Shown in pieces: positions 6,921-13,296 of a stretch of DNA of 13,296 nucleotides. The position numbers and the translations under genes were made by a program. The DNA is from Alphaproteobacteria bacterium (GTDB taxonomy: Bacteria > Pseudomonadota > Alphaproteobacteria > MED-G09). The notes beneath the pieces were generated by a model. It made no database searches, was not told the origin of the DNA, and was given only the letters and a program-made list of their open reading frames with translations. The DNA lies in assembly GCA_018658685.1 (NCBI GenBank), contig JABHUT010000041.1, forward strand, positions 1 through 13,296, given 5' to 3'. How positions within the stretch are numbered: the stretch's first letter is position 1; every line of letters starts with the position of its first letter.

Positions 6921-7844
6921 ATGAACGAATTTGATTTTATTAATAAATATTTATCTTCAAAAAAAACGTCTAGTAAATTCTCACTAAAATATAAAGATGA
7001 TGTTGGTTATGCAAATAATAACATATTTTCTACAGATACAATTTGTGAGGGCGTTCACTTTCACAGAGATGACGAACCTTTTCTTGTGGCAAAAAAGTTA
7101 ATTAGAGTTAATGTTTCAGATATTATTGCAAAAGGAATAAACCCAAAATTTTGCCTTCTTAATTTATCTTTAGGAAAGAACGTTGATGATGTTTGGATAA
7201 ATAATTTCATGAAAGGCATTGATTCTGATTTAAATTTTTTTAAATTAAATTTAATTGGTGGTGATACGACAAAAACACTTCATAACTCAGTCCTATCTTT
7301 AACTATTTTTGGCGACTTAAAGGGTAAAAAATTTATCAAAAGATCTTCAGCAAAGAAAAATCACTTTTTATATGTAACTGGAACTATCGGAGATTCAGCT
7401 TTAGGTCTTTATTGTAGAAAAAATCCAAATATTAAAATACCAAAAAAACATACTGACTATTTAAAAAATAGATATTTGCTTCCTGAGCCAAGAACAGAAC
7501 TTACTAATTTTATAAATAAGAATGCATCCTCCTCTACTGATATATCTGATGGTCTGTATTCTGATCTTAAAAATATATGTACAACCTCTAATCTTGGAGC
7601 TGAAATTTATTTTGCAAAGATACCTCTATCCATTGCTGCGCAGAGAATAATAAAAGAAAATTCACAATTAAAAGAGAAAATTATTAATGGTGGTGATGAT
7701 TATGAAATACTATTTACTGGACCCAATGGGTTAGATAAAAAGAAAAATGTTACCAAAATAGGTAAAATGACTGGTGACAATAAAATAAATTTAATTGATT
7801 TTGATGACAGCATTAGCTTAGAAGGCTATAAGCATGAAATTTAA
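6921..7844 (+). CDS. thiL: Thiamine-monophosphate kinase
   Basis: ThiL phosphorylates thiamine monophosphate to the active cofactor thiamine diphosphate using ATP. It belongs to the PurM/SelD-like fold. Visible motifs are KDDVGY at 25-30 (usually GDDAA-like), STDTICEGVHF at 37-47, VNVSDIIAKG, the GGDTT metal site at 113-117, TGTIGDSALGL, DISDGL at 207-212 and GGDDYEILFTG from 257. At 307 residues it is slightly shorter than typical. ATG 6921 lies five bases after the nusB stop with only a weak Shine-Dalgarno. The replacement of the first Gly of the GDD motif by Lys is slightly unusual, but both aspartates remain. It is the last gene of the compact block. Confidence 0.93.
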   Translation: MNEFDFINKYLSSKKTSSKFSLKYKDDVGYANNNIFSTDTICEGVHFHRDDEPFLVAKKLIRVNVSDIIAKGINPKFCLLNLSLGKNVDDVWINNFMKGIDSDLNFFKLNLIGGDTTKTLHNSVLSLTIFGDLKGKKFIKRSSAKKNHFLYVTGTIGDSALGLYCRKNPNIKIPKKHTDYLKNRYLLPEPRTELTNFINKNASSSTDISDGLYSDLKNICTTSNLGAEIYFAKIPLSIAAQRIIKENSQLKEKIINGGDDYEILFTGPNGLDKKKNVTKIGKMTGDNKINLIDFDDSISLEGYKHEI

Positions 7845-7888
7845 AACCTTTAGCTTGATATTTTGACTACATTTTGGCATGTTTCAGC

Positions 7889-7925
7889 AAATTATCACTA
7901 ATATAGTAATTTTATTTATAGGGAG
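7889..7925 (+). promoter_or_regulatory. hppA leader: strong Shine-Dalgarno and small hairpin
   Basis: GGGAG at 7921-7925 sits six bases before the hppA ATG and is the best ribosome-binding site in the window, in keeping with an abundant membrane protein. Just upstream, AAATT (7889-7893) pairs with AATTT (7908-7912) and ACTA (7897-7900) with TAGT (7904-7907), around an ATA loop and a three-base bulge. The hairpin does not cover the Shine-Dalgarno. Promoter-like hexamers exist in the 87-bp gap (TTGACT 7863-7868, TTGGCA 7874-7879, TATAGT 7902-7907), but none pair at standard spacing, so I do not assign a promoter. Confidence 0.4.
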
Positions 7926-7931
7926 ATTAAT

Positions 7932-10043
7932 ATGGACATTATGCATTTAATTATAGGATCAGGGATCTTAGCTGTCATTTATGGAATAGTGACTGCAATT
8001 TCAGTTTTATCTGCAGATACTGGAAACGAAAAAATGCAGGAAATTGCAAAAGCAATTCAAGAAGGTGCAAGTGCATATTTATCTAGGCAATATTCTACTA
8101 TTGCTATCGTCGGTATAGTTATTTTAATAATTTCCTATTTTCTTTTAGGTATGGAAGTGGCTATCGGATTTCTTATCGGATCAGTTATGTCTGGACTTGC
8201 TGGCTATATAGGCATGCTAGTTTCAGTAAGGGCAAATGTTCGTACAACTCAAGCCTCTTCAATTGGGTTAGCTAACGGCTTAAGCATTGCCTTTAAATCT
8301 GGCGCTGTAACAGGTATGCTTGTTGCTGGATTAGCATTACTTGCCGTGTCTGTTTACTATTACTTTTTAACAAACGTATGGAATCTTAGTGGTAGGGATA
8401 TTATTGATCCTTTAGTTGCTCTTGGATTTGGCTCGTCTTTAATATCTATTTTTGCGAGACTTGGCGGAGGAATTTTTACAAAAGGAGCTGATGTTGGTGG
8501 TGATCTTGTTGGTAAAGTTGAGGCTGGTATTCCAGAGGATGATCCTAGAAATCCTGCTACAATAGCTGATAATGTTGGTGATAATGTTGGTGATTGCGCT
8601 GGTATGGCTGCAGATTTATTTGAAACATACGCTGTTACAGTTGTAGCAACTATGGTTCTTGCTTCTATTTTCTTTGTAAGTAATGAAATGATGTATGAGG
8701 CAATGATTATTTATCCCATGGCAATTTGTGGAGCATGTGTAATAACTTCAATTATTGGTACCTTTTTTGTAAAGCTAGGTAAAAATAATTCTATTATGGG
8801 AGCCTTATATAAAGGTTTTATTGCAACAGCACTTTTGTCTTTGGTAATACTATACTTCGTTACTGACTTTGTTGTTGGTTTTGAAACAGTATTAAGTGTT
8901 TCTGGACAAAATTTTAGCGGTCTTGATTTATATATTTGTGGCGTAATTGGCCTTGCTATCACAGGTTTAATAATTTGGATTACAGAATACTATACCGGTG
9001 TTGATTACAGACCCGTTCAATCAATAGCCAAAGCTTCAGAGAGTGGTCATGGAACAAATGTAATACAGGGTCTTGCAATCTCAATGGAGGCTACTGCGCT
9101 TCCAGCTCTCGTAATTGTTTTTGGTATAATTGCTACTTATAGTTTGGCTGGTTTATTTGGTATAGCTATAGCTGTTACAACTATGCTTGCGCTGGCTGGA
9201 ATGGTTGTTGCTCTTGATGCATTTGGACCTGTTACAGATAATGCTGGTGGTATTGCTGAAATGGCAGAGCTACCTGAAGAAGTTAGAAAAACAACAGATG
9301 CATTAGATGCTGTAGGAAATACAACAAAAGCTGTAACAAAAGGGTATGCAATTGGATCTGCTGGATTAGGTGCTTTGGTTCTATTTGGAGCATATACAGC
9401 TGATTTAGATTATTTTATCAGCACAGCAACAGAAGGTAGTTACTTTTCTGGCGTTGAGATTAATTTTGACCTTTCAAATCCTTATGTAGTAGTTGGTTTA
9501 TTAGTTGGCGGCATGTTACCATATTTATTTGCAGCAATGGGTATGACTGCTGTTGGAAGAGCGGCTGCATCAATTGTTGAGGAAGTTAGAAGACAGTTTA
9601 AAGAAAAGCCTGGGATTATGACAGGAAAAGATAAGCCTGATTATTCTTCTGCTGTTGATTTGCTAACTAAATCAGCAATTAAAGAGATGATTGTACCTTC
9701 GCTGCTTCCTTTATTGTCTCCAATTGTTTTATTTTATTTTATTAATGCTATTGCAACCAAGGGTGATGCTTTTTCAGCTTTAGGCGCAATGCTCCTAGGA
9801 GTAATTGTTACTGGCCTTTTTGTTGCGCTCTCTATGACTGCTGGCGGAGGGGCTTGGGATAATGCAAAGAAGCATATTGAGGATGGTAATCATGGTGGTA
9901 AGGGTTCAGAAGCTCACAAAGCTGCTATAACTGGCGATACCGTTGGTGATCCCTATAAAGATACAGCTGGCCCAGCTATCAATCCAATGATCAAGATTAC
10001 AAATATAGTAGCCCTACTATTGTTAGCAATCTTGGCTCATTAG
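7932..10043 (+). CDS. hppA: Membrane-bound H+-translocating pyrophosphatase, K+-independent type
   Basis: HppA hydrolyses cytosolic pyrophosphate and pumps protons across the membrane. At 703 residues with about 16 hydrophobic segments it matches the family. The substrate loops are intact: GGGIFTKGADVGGDLVGK (178-195), the DDPRNPATIADN stretch (203-214) and VGDNVGDC (215-222). A second acidic and basic loop contains DNAGGIAEMAELP, and the C-terminal loop has GDTVGDPYKDTAGPAINP. The GNTTKAVTKG segment (462-471) has Lys466 and Thr469. These are the residues that distinguish K+-independent H+ pumps from K+-dependent forms, which have Ala at the first position. The gene is set apart from its neighbours by 87 and 70 bp and is probably transcribed from its own promoter. 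No intrinsic terminator follows. Confidence 0.97.
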   Translation: MDIMHLIIGSGILAVIYGIVTAISVLSADTGNEKMQEIAKAIQEGASAYLSRQYSTIAIVGIVILIISYFLLGMEVAIGFLIGSVMSGLAGYIGMLVSVRANVRTTQASSIGLANGLSIAFKSGAVTGMLVAGLALLAVSVYYYFLTNVWNLSGRDIIDPLVALGFGSSLISIFARLGGGIFTKGADVGGDLVGKVEAGIPEDDPRNPATIADNVGDNVGDCAGMAADLFETYAVTVVATMVLASIFFVSNEMMYEAMIIYPMAICGACVITSIIGTFFVKLGKNNSIMGALYKGFIATALLSLVILYFVTDFVVGFETVLSVSGQNFSGLDLYICGVIGLAITGLIIWITEYYTGVDYRPVQSIAKASESGHGTNVIQGLAISMEATALPALVIVFGIIATYSLAGLFGIAIAVTTMLALAGMVVALDAFGPVTDNAGGIAEMAELPEEVRKTTDALDAVGNTTKAVTKGYAIGSAGLGALVLFGAYTADLDYFISTATEGSYFSGVEINFDLSNPYVVVGLLVGGMLPYLFAAMGMTAVGRAAASIVEEVRRQFKEKPGIMTGKDKPDYSSAVDLLTKSAIKEMIVPSLLPLLSPIVLFYFINAIATKGDAFSALGAMLLGVIVTGLFVALSMTAGGGAWDNAKKHIEDGNHGGKGSEAHKAAITGDTVGDPYKDTAGPAINPMIKITNIVALLLLAILAH

Positions 10044-10046
10044 CTA

Positions 10047-10070
10047 ATTTAAAATATAAGAATTTTAAAT
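10047..10070 (+). repeat. Perfect AT-only inverted repeat after hppA
   Basis: ATTTAAAAT (10047-10055) and ATTTTAAAT (10062-10070) form a perfect nine-base-pair stem with a six-base ATAAGA loop. It starts four bases after the hppA stop. Having only A-U pairs, it would be weak as RNA. No T-run follows. Its loop contains ATAAG (10056-10060), complementary to CTTAT in the loop of the next hairpin (10088-10092) and to CTTAT over the dgt start codon (10111-10115). Confidence 0.45.
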
Positions 10071-10074
10071 AAAT

Positions 10075-10111
10075 GAGATTCCTGTTACTTATATCATAGT
10101 GCAGGAATCTC
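10075..10111 (+). promoter_or_regulatory. Hairpin enclosing the dgt Shine-Dalgarno
   Basis: GAGATTCCTG (10075-10084) and CAGGAATCTC (10102-10111) are perfect reverse complements with a 17-base loop. The 3' arm contains AGGA (10103-10106), the only good Shine-Dalgarno for the dgt ATG at 10114, with spacing seven. If the RNA folds this way, ribosome access to dgt is blocked, which suggests translational control or dependence on coupling. The downstream sequence has no U-run, so an intrinsic terminator is unlikely. Pairing is seen directly; regulation is inferred. Confidence 0.6.
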
Positions 10112-10113
10112 TT

Positions 10114-11277
10114 ATGACTAAAAAAGCTCCATATTCAACTTCATTTAGTAACTCCAAAGGTAGGCTTCACATAGAAGCTGAAAGTATTAACAGAAATCCA
10201 TTCCAAAGAGATAGGGATAGAGTTATTCATTCCGATTCATTCAGGCTGCTGAAGCATATAACACAAGTTTTTGTCGCGCATACAGGTGATTATTATAGAA
10301 CTCGACTCACTCACTCACTTGAGGTTAGCCAAATCGCAAGAACTGTTGCACGAAGACTTGAGATAGATGAGGATTTGGCTGAGGTTTTAGCTTTAGCTCA
10401 TGACCTAGGTCATCCTCCCTTTGCTCATTCGGGTGAAGATGTGCTCGATGACTGCATGAATGGTTATGATGGATTTGATCATAACGCTCAAACATTAAGA
10501 ATTTTAACAACTCTTGAAGAAAGATACCCATTGTTTAATGGCCTAAATTTAACATGGGAAACTCTTGAGGGGATTGCAAAGCATAATGGTCCATTAGAAG
10601 ATCCCCATATTTCAATCAAGAACTTCAACAAACTCTATGACTTAGATTTGAAGACATTTCCTGGTTTAGAGGCTCAAATTGCATCTTTATCAGATGATAT
10701 TGCCTATAATAATCATGATATTGATGATGGTTTTCGTGCAGGCTTTATAAATCTCGATGATTTAAAAAGTATAGAATTCCTTGCTGATATTATTAATCAA
10801 ATATCTCTAGAGTTTAAAGAAATCGAAGATCATATGGTTGTAAAAGAGTTAATTAGACGTTTAATAGGCTTAATGGTAGATGATTTAATAACACAAACTA
10901 AAAAAAATTTAGATACATTTTTACCTACAAGTGTTGAGGGTATAAGGAATAGTAAAACTTCCATTGCATCTTTTTCAGATTTTTTTATAAGTCAGGACAA
11001 AATAATAAGAGATTTTCTAAGATCTAGGGTTTATGAACATGTATCAATTGAGTCTGAAAGAATAAATTCCAAAAAGATTATTGAAGGATTATTCAGTAAA
11101 TTAATTAATAATATTGATCTTTTACCTAATCAATTAAAGAAAAAATGTGATATACCAAAATCTAAAATTTCAGCAAGAGTTGTCTGTGATTATATAGCAT
11201 CAATGACTGATAGGTCTGCTGTAGAAAATCATGCCTTACTCTATGGAAAAGATATAATGGACCAACCTGGTTATTAA
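10114..11277 (+). CDS. dgt: Deoxyguanosinetriphosphate triphosphohydrolase-like protein (HD-domain dNTPase)
   Basis: Members hydrolyse dNTPs to deoxynucleosides plus triphosphate and help set dNTP pools. Numbering from ATG 10114 (387 residues), the N terminus has FQRDRDRVIHSDSFR (30-44) and QVFVAH (51-56). The HD metal site is His67 (THSLEV), His96-Asp97 (AHDLGH) and the Asp pair at 194-195 (SDDIAYNNHDIDDG). GDYYRTRLTHS and KHNGPLE (156-162) are typical of the alphaproteobacterial dGTPase-like group. An in-frame GTG at 10099 would add five residues but has no Shine-Dalgarno, whereas ATG 10114 has AGGA seven bases away, inside a hairpin. The dgt-argS order is a common alphaproteobacterial arrangement. 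Substrate preference among dNTPs cannot be told from sequence. Confidence 0.93.
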   Translation: MTKKAPYSTSFSNSKGRLHIEAESINRNPFQRDRDRVIHSDSFRLLKHITQVFVAHTGDYYRTRLTHSLEVSQIARTVARRLEIDEDLAEVLALAHDLGHPPFAHSGEDVLDDCMNGYDGFDHNAQTLRILTTLEERYPLFNGLNLTWETLEGIAKHNGPLEDPHISIKNFNKLYDLDLKTFPGLEAQIASLSDDIAYNNHDIDDGFRAGFINLDDLKSIEFLADIINQISLEFKEIEDHMVVKELIRRLIGLMVDDLITQTKKNLDTFLPTSVEGIRNSKTSIASFSDFFISQDKIIRDFLRSRVYEHVSIESERINSKKIIEGLFSKLINNIDLLPNQLKKKCDIPKSKISARVVCDYIASMTDRSAVENHALLYGKDIMDQPGY

Positions 11278-11278
11278 T

Positions 11279-13018
11279 ATGAATATTGTTAATTATTATA
11301 GAGAAGCTATTAGTGATATTATTTTAGATGAATTTTCATTAAAAAATGATGATATTAAAAATATTTCTTTTGAATTCCCTAAAGAGACTGGTCTTGGTGA
11401 TTTTTCAACGAATGCAGCCATGGCTTTGGCTGGTAAATTAAAGAAAACACCAAATGAAATTGCTGAAAGTATTGTTCATTTCCTTAATAAAAATCCGGAT
11501 ATTGAAAATGTTGATATAGCAGGAAAGGGATTTATAAATATAAAAATAAAAAAGAAAGTTTGGCAAAATTTAATTTATGAAATTATAAAAAATAAATCTT
11601 CATATGGTGACGCTGATTTAGGAAATAAAGAAAAGATTAATGTTGAATATGTATCAGCAAATCCAACGGGACCTCTTCATGTAGGGCATACTCGAGGCGC
11701 TGTTTTTGGTGATACATTATCAAATATTTTAATCAAAGTTGGTTATGATGTTTGTAGAGAATATTATGTTAATGATGCTGGAGAACAGATAGATAAACTA
11801 GCTCGATCCTCCTTTGTTCGATATCAAGAGAGCTGCGGTATTGACTCAGTTTCTATCCCAGAAGGCTTATATCCTGGGGATTATTTAATATCTGTGGGTG
11901 ATCAAATAAAAGAAATATATGGCCATGAGCTTTTAGATAAAGAAGAAGTTTATTGGCTACCTTTGGTAAAAAAAATATCAATCCATGAAATGTTAAAAAT
12001 TATAAAAAAAGATTTAAAATCTTTAAATATTGAGCATGATGTATTCACCTCTGAATTTGATTTATTAAATAACGGATTTGTCGAAAAAATATTTAATGAA
12101 CTAAACAATAAAGATTTATTATATGAAGGGGAAACATCACCCCCAAAAGGTTCTGATCTAAAAGAATGGGTAAAGAAAAAGCATATACTTTTTAAATCTA
12201 AAAATTTTGGTGATGATGAAGACAGAGTGGTAAAAAAATATGATGGTTCATGGACTTATTTTATGCCTGATATTGCTTACCATAAAGATAAATCAATAAG
12301 AGGGTTTGAAAAAATGATTAATGTTTGGGGTGCTGATCACTCTGGATATATCTCAAGAGTTACATCAGCTGTTAATGCAATTACTGATAATAAAGCTTCC
12401 CTTGAGGTAAAAGTTTGTCAATTAGTTAGGCTTACAAGAGGTGATGAAGTAGTAAAGATGTCTAAAAGATCTGGAAGTTTTATAACGCTAAGAGAGATGG
12501 TTGATGAGGTTGGAAGGGATGCTGTTCGTTTTATGATGGTTACTAGAAAAAATGATGCACCTTTAGACTTCGATTATGAGTTAGTGAAAGAGCAAACTAA
12601 GGATAATCCAATTTTTTATATCCAATACGCTCATGCAAGAATTTGTTCGGTAATTCGAAGGGTTAAAGAGGATAAATTATTTGAAATTAATGATGAATCT
12701 TTATTAGACTCAGATGTTAATCTTCTCGATAAAGTCGATGATATTGAATTAATAAAAATTGTATCAAACTTTCCAAGGATTATTGAGCAATCAGCTATCT
12801 ACAGAGAGCCTCATAGATTAGCATTTTACTTAAAAGACTTAGCATCTTCTTTTCATTCCTATTGGAACTTAGGGAATGAAAATGCTGATTTAAAAGTTAT
12901 AAATAAGGAAGATATTAATGTTTCTAGGGCAAGGTTAGCGCTAATAAGGTCTGTTGGAATAACTATTGCTGAAGGATTAAACCTTTTAGGAATTGAGGCT
13001 TTAGAAGAGCTTAGGTAA
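11279..13018 (+). CDS. argS: Arginyl-tRNA synthetase
   Basis: ArgS charges tRNA-Arg with arginine in the cytoplasm and releases AMP and pyrophosphate. The 579-residue class I synthetase has the N-terminal Add1 domain (about 1-110, with GLGDFSTNAAMALA). The catalytic domain has NPTGPLHVGHTRGA, in which HVGH (134-137) is the HIGH motif, then YVNDAGEQID, WGADHSGY and the KMSKR signature at 393-397. The C-terminal DALR anticodon-binding domain begins near YIQYAHARICSVIRR and ends with RLALIRSVGITIAEGLNLLG. ATG 11279 follows the dgt stop by one base, without a clear Shine-Dalgarno, so translation probably depends on coupling to dgt. The length matches the family. Confidence 0.97.
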   Translation: MNIVNYYREAISDIILDEFSLKNDDIKNISFEFPKETGLGDFSTNAAMALAGKLKKTPNEIAESIVHFLNKNPDIENVDIAGKGFINIKIKKKVWQNLIYEIIKNKSSYGDADLGNKEKINVEYVSANPTGPLHVGHTRGAVFGDTLSNILIKVGYDVCREYYVNDAGEQIDKLARSSFVRYQESCGIDSVSIPEGLYPGDYLISVGDQIKEIYGHELLDKEEVYWLPLVKKISIHEMLKIIKKDLKSLNIEHDVFTSEFDLLNNGFVEKIFNELNNKDLLYEGETSPPKGSDLKEWVKKKHILFKSKNFGDDEDRVVKKYDGSWTYFMPDIAYHKDKSIRGFEKMINVWGADHSGYISRVTSAVNAITDNKASLEVKVCQLVRLTRGDEVVKMSKRSGSFITLREMVDEVGRDAVRFMMVTRKNDAPLDFDYELVKEQTKDNPIFYIQYAHARICSVIRRVKEDKLFEINDESLLDSDVNLLDKVDDIELIKIVSNFPRIIEQSAIYREPHRLAFYLKDLASSFHSYWNLGNENADLKVINKEDINVSRARLALIRSVGITIAEGLNLLGIEALEELR

Positions 13019-13296
13019 ATGATCAATAAGTACTTAATTATCTCTTTGACGTTTTTTTTGGTTACCATCGCAGGTTCAATTATGTATTTAAATTCTGGAA
13101 CAGCTATACCAATACTTTATTCACCAGAAGGTCCAATTAGAGAGCTACCTATTGACGCTCCAGAGATGCATAGACCACCTAATATCCCATGTATTTATTC
13201 ATTATGGAAAAATAACAATGAGTCATGCGGTACATCAGAAAATATTTTTGAAGAAAAAAAACCTACAAGCGGCTATTTTTCGTTATTATTTGGTAC
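13019..13296 (+). CDS. Membrane-anchored protein, probable SPOR-domain family, cut by the window end
   Basis: The ATG directly follows the argS stop (TAAATG) and the frame stays open for 92 codons to the window edge. The protein has one hydrophobic N-terminal segment (about residues 5-24) preceded by Lys4, consistent with an inner-membrane anchor and a periplasmic remainder. The stretch IPILYSPEGPIRELPIDAPEM (about 30-50) resembles the Pro/Ile/Asp-rich pattern of the alphaproteobacterial protein usually encoded right after argS. That protein carries a C-terminal peptidoglycan-binding SPOR domain and acts in cell-envelope or division functions. The SPOR domain itself would lie outside the window, so the assignment rests on position and the N-terminal pattern. 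That it is a real coding sequence is more certain than its family. Confidence 0.6.
   Translation, partial: MINKYLIISLTFFLVTIAGSIMYLNSGTAIPILYSPEGPIRELPIDAPEMHRPPNIPCIYSLWKNNNESCGTSENIFEEKKPTSGYFSLLFG

Noticed and set aside
7874..7890. Sigma-54 promoter upstream of hppA (TTGGCATG then GC)
   Set aside because: The GG and GC are nine bases apart rather than the required ten, and the TTGC element is not matched.
10075..10111. Hairpin read as the intrinsic terminator of hppA
   Set aside because: The stem is followed by TTATGACTAAA rather than a U-run, the loop is 17 bases, and the 3' arm carries the dgt Shine-Dalgarno.
10099..10116. GTG 10099 as the dgt start
   Set aside because: No Shine-Dalgarno precedes it, whereas ATG 10114 has AGGA at spacing seven and gives a normal N terminus.

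Overview
The window looks like a stretch of core chromosome from a low-GC, streamlined alphaproteobacterium, probably marine and free-living. By eye G+C is roughly one third. Three things suggest this: alphaproteobacterial-type proteins; the gene order glyA-nrdR-ribD-ribE-ribB-ribH-nusB-thiL followed by dgt-argS-(SPOR-type membrane protein), which is a familiar alphaproteobacterial synteny; and very short intergenic gaps. I see no mobile elements, CRISPR arrays, tRNA or rRNA genes. The exact clade cannot be fixed from the sequence alone.

Layout. At the left edge a small RDD-family membrane protein (minus strand) is divergent from a glycerophosphodiester phosphodiesterase (plus strand); both use TTG starts and share a 134-bp intergenic region. 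From 1399 to 7844 a compact plus-strand block encodes serine hydroxymethyltransferase, the ribonucleotide reductase repressor NrdR, four riboflavin genes (ribD, ribE, ribB with a degenerate second domain, ribH), the antitermination factor NusB and thiamine-monophosphate kinase ThiL. Gaps inside this block run from 1 to 24 bp, so it is probably co-transcribed. Next comes a membrane H+-translocating pyrophosphatase (hppA) with its own leader and the strongest Shine-Dalgarno sequence in the window. After a 70-bp structured gap lies a dgt-argS-membrane protein block with gaps of 0 to 1 bp, the last gene running off the right edge.

How the genes fit together. RibD, RibE, RibB and RibH cover every dedicated riboflavin step except GTP cyclohydrolase II. 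The RibA-like half of the RibB protein has lost its zinc cysteines and catalytic motif, so a separate ribA must be expected elsewhere. GlyA (one-carbon units for dTMP and purines), NrdR (dNTP synthesis control) and Dgt (dNTP breakdown) are all tied to nucleotide pools. HppA disposes of pyrophosphate made by biosynthetic reactions such as aminoacyl-tRNA synthesis and conserves the energy as a proton gradient.

I found no new multi-gene system; this is mostly ordinary housekeeping DNA. The best lead is the hppA-dgt gap. It is almost filled by two perfect inverted repeats, the second of which places the dgt Shine-Dalgarno sequence inside a 10-bp stem, and the two loops carry complementary bases.
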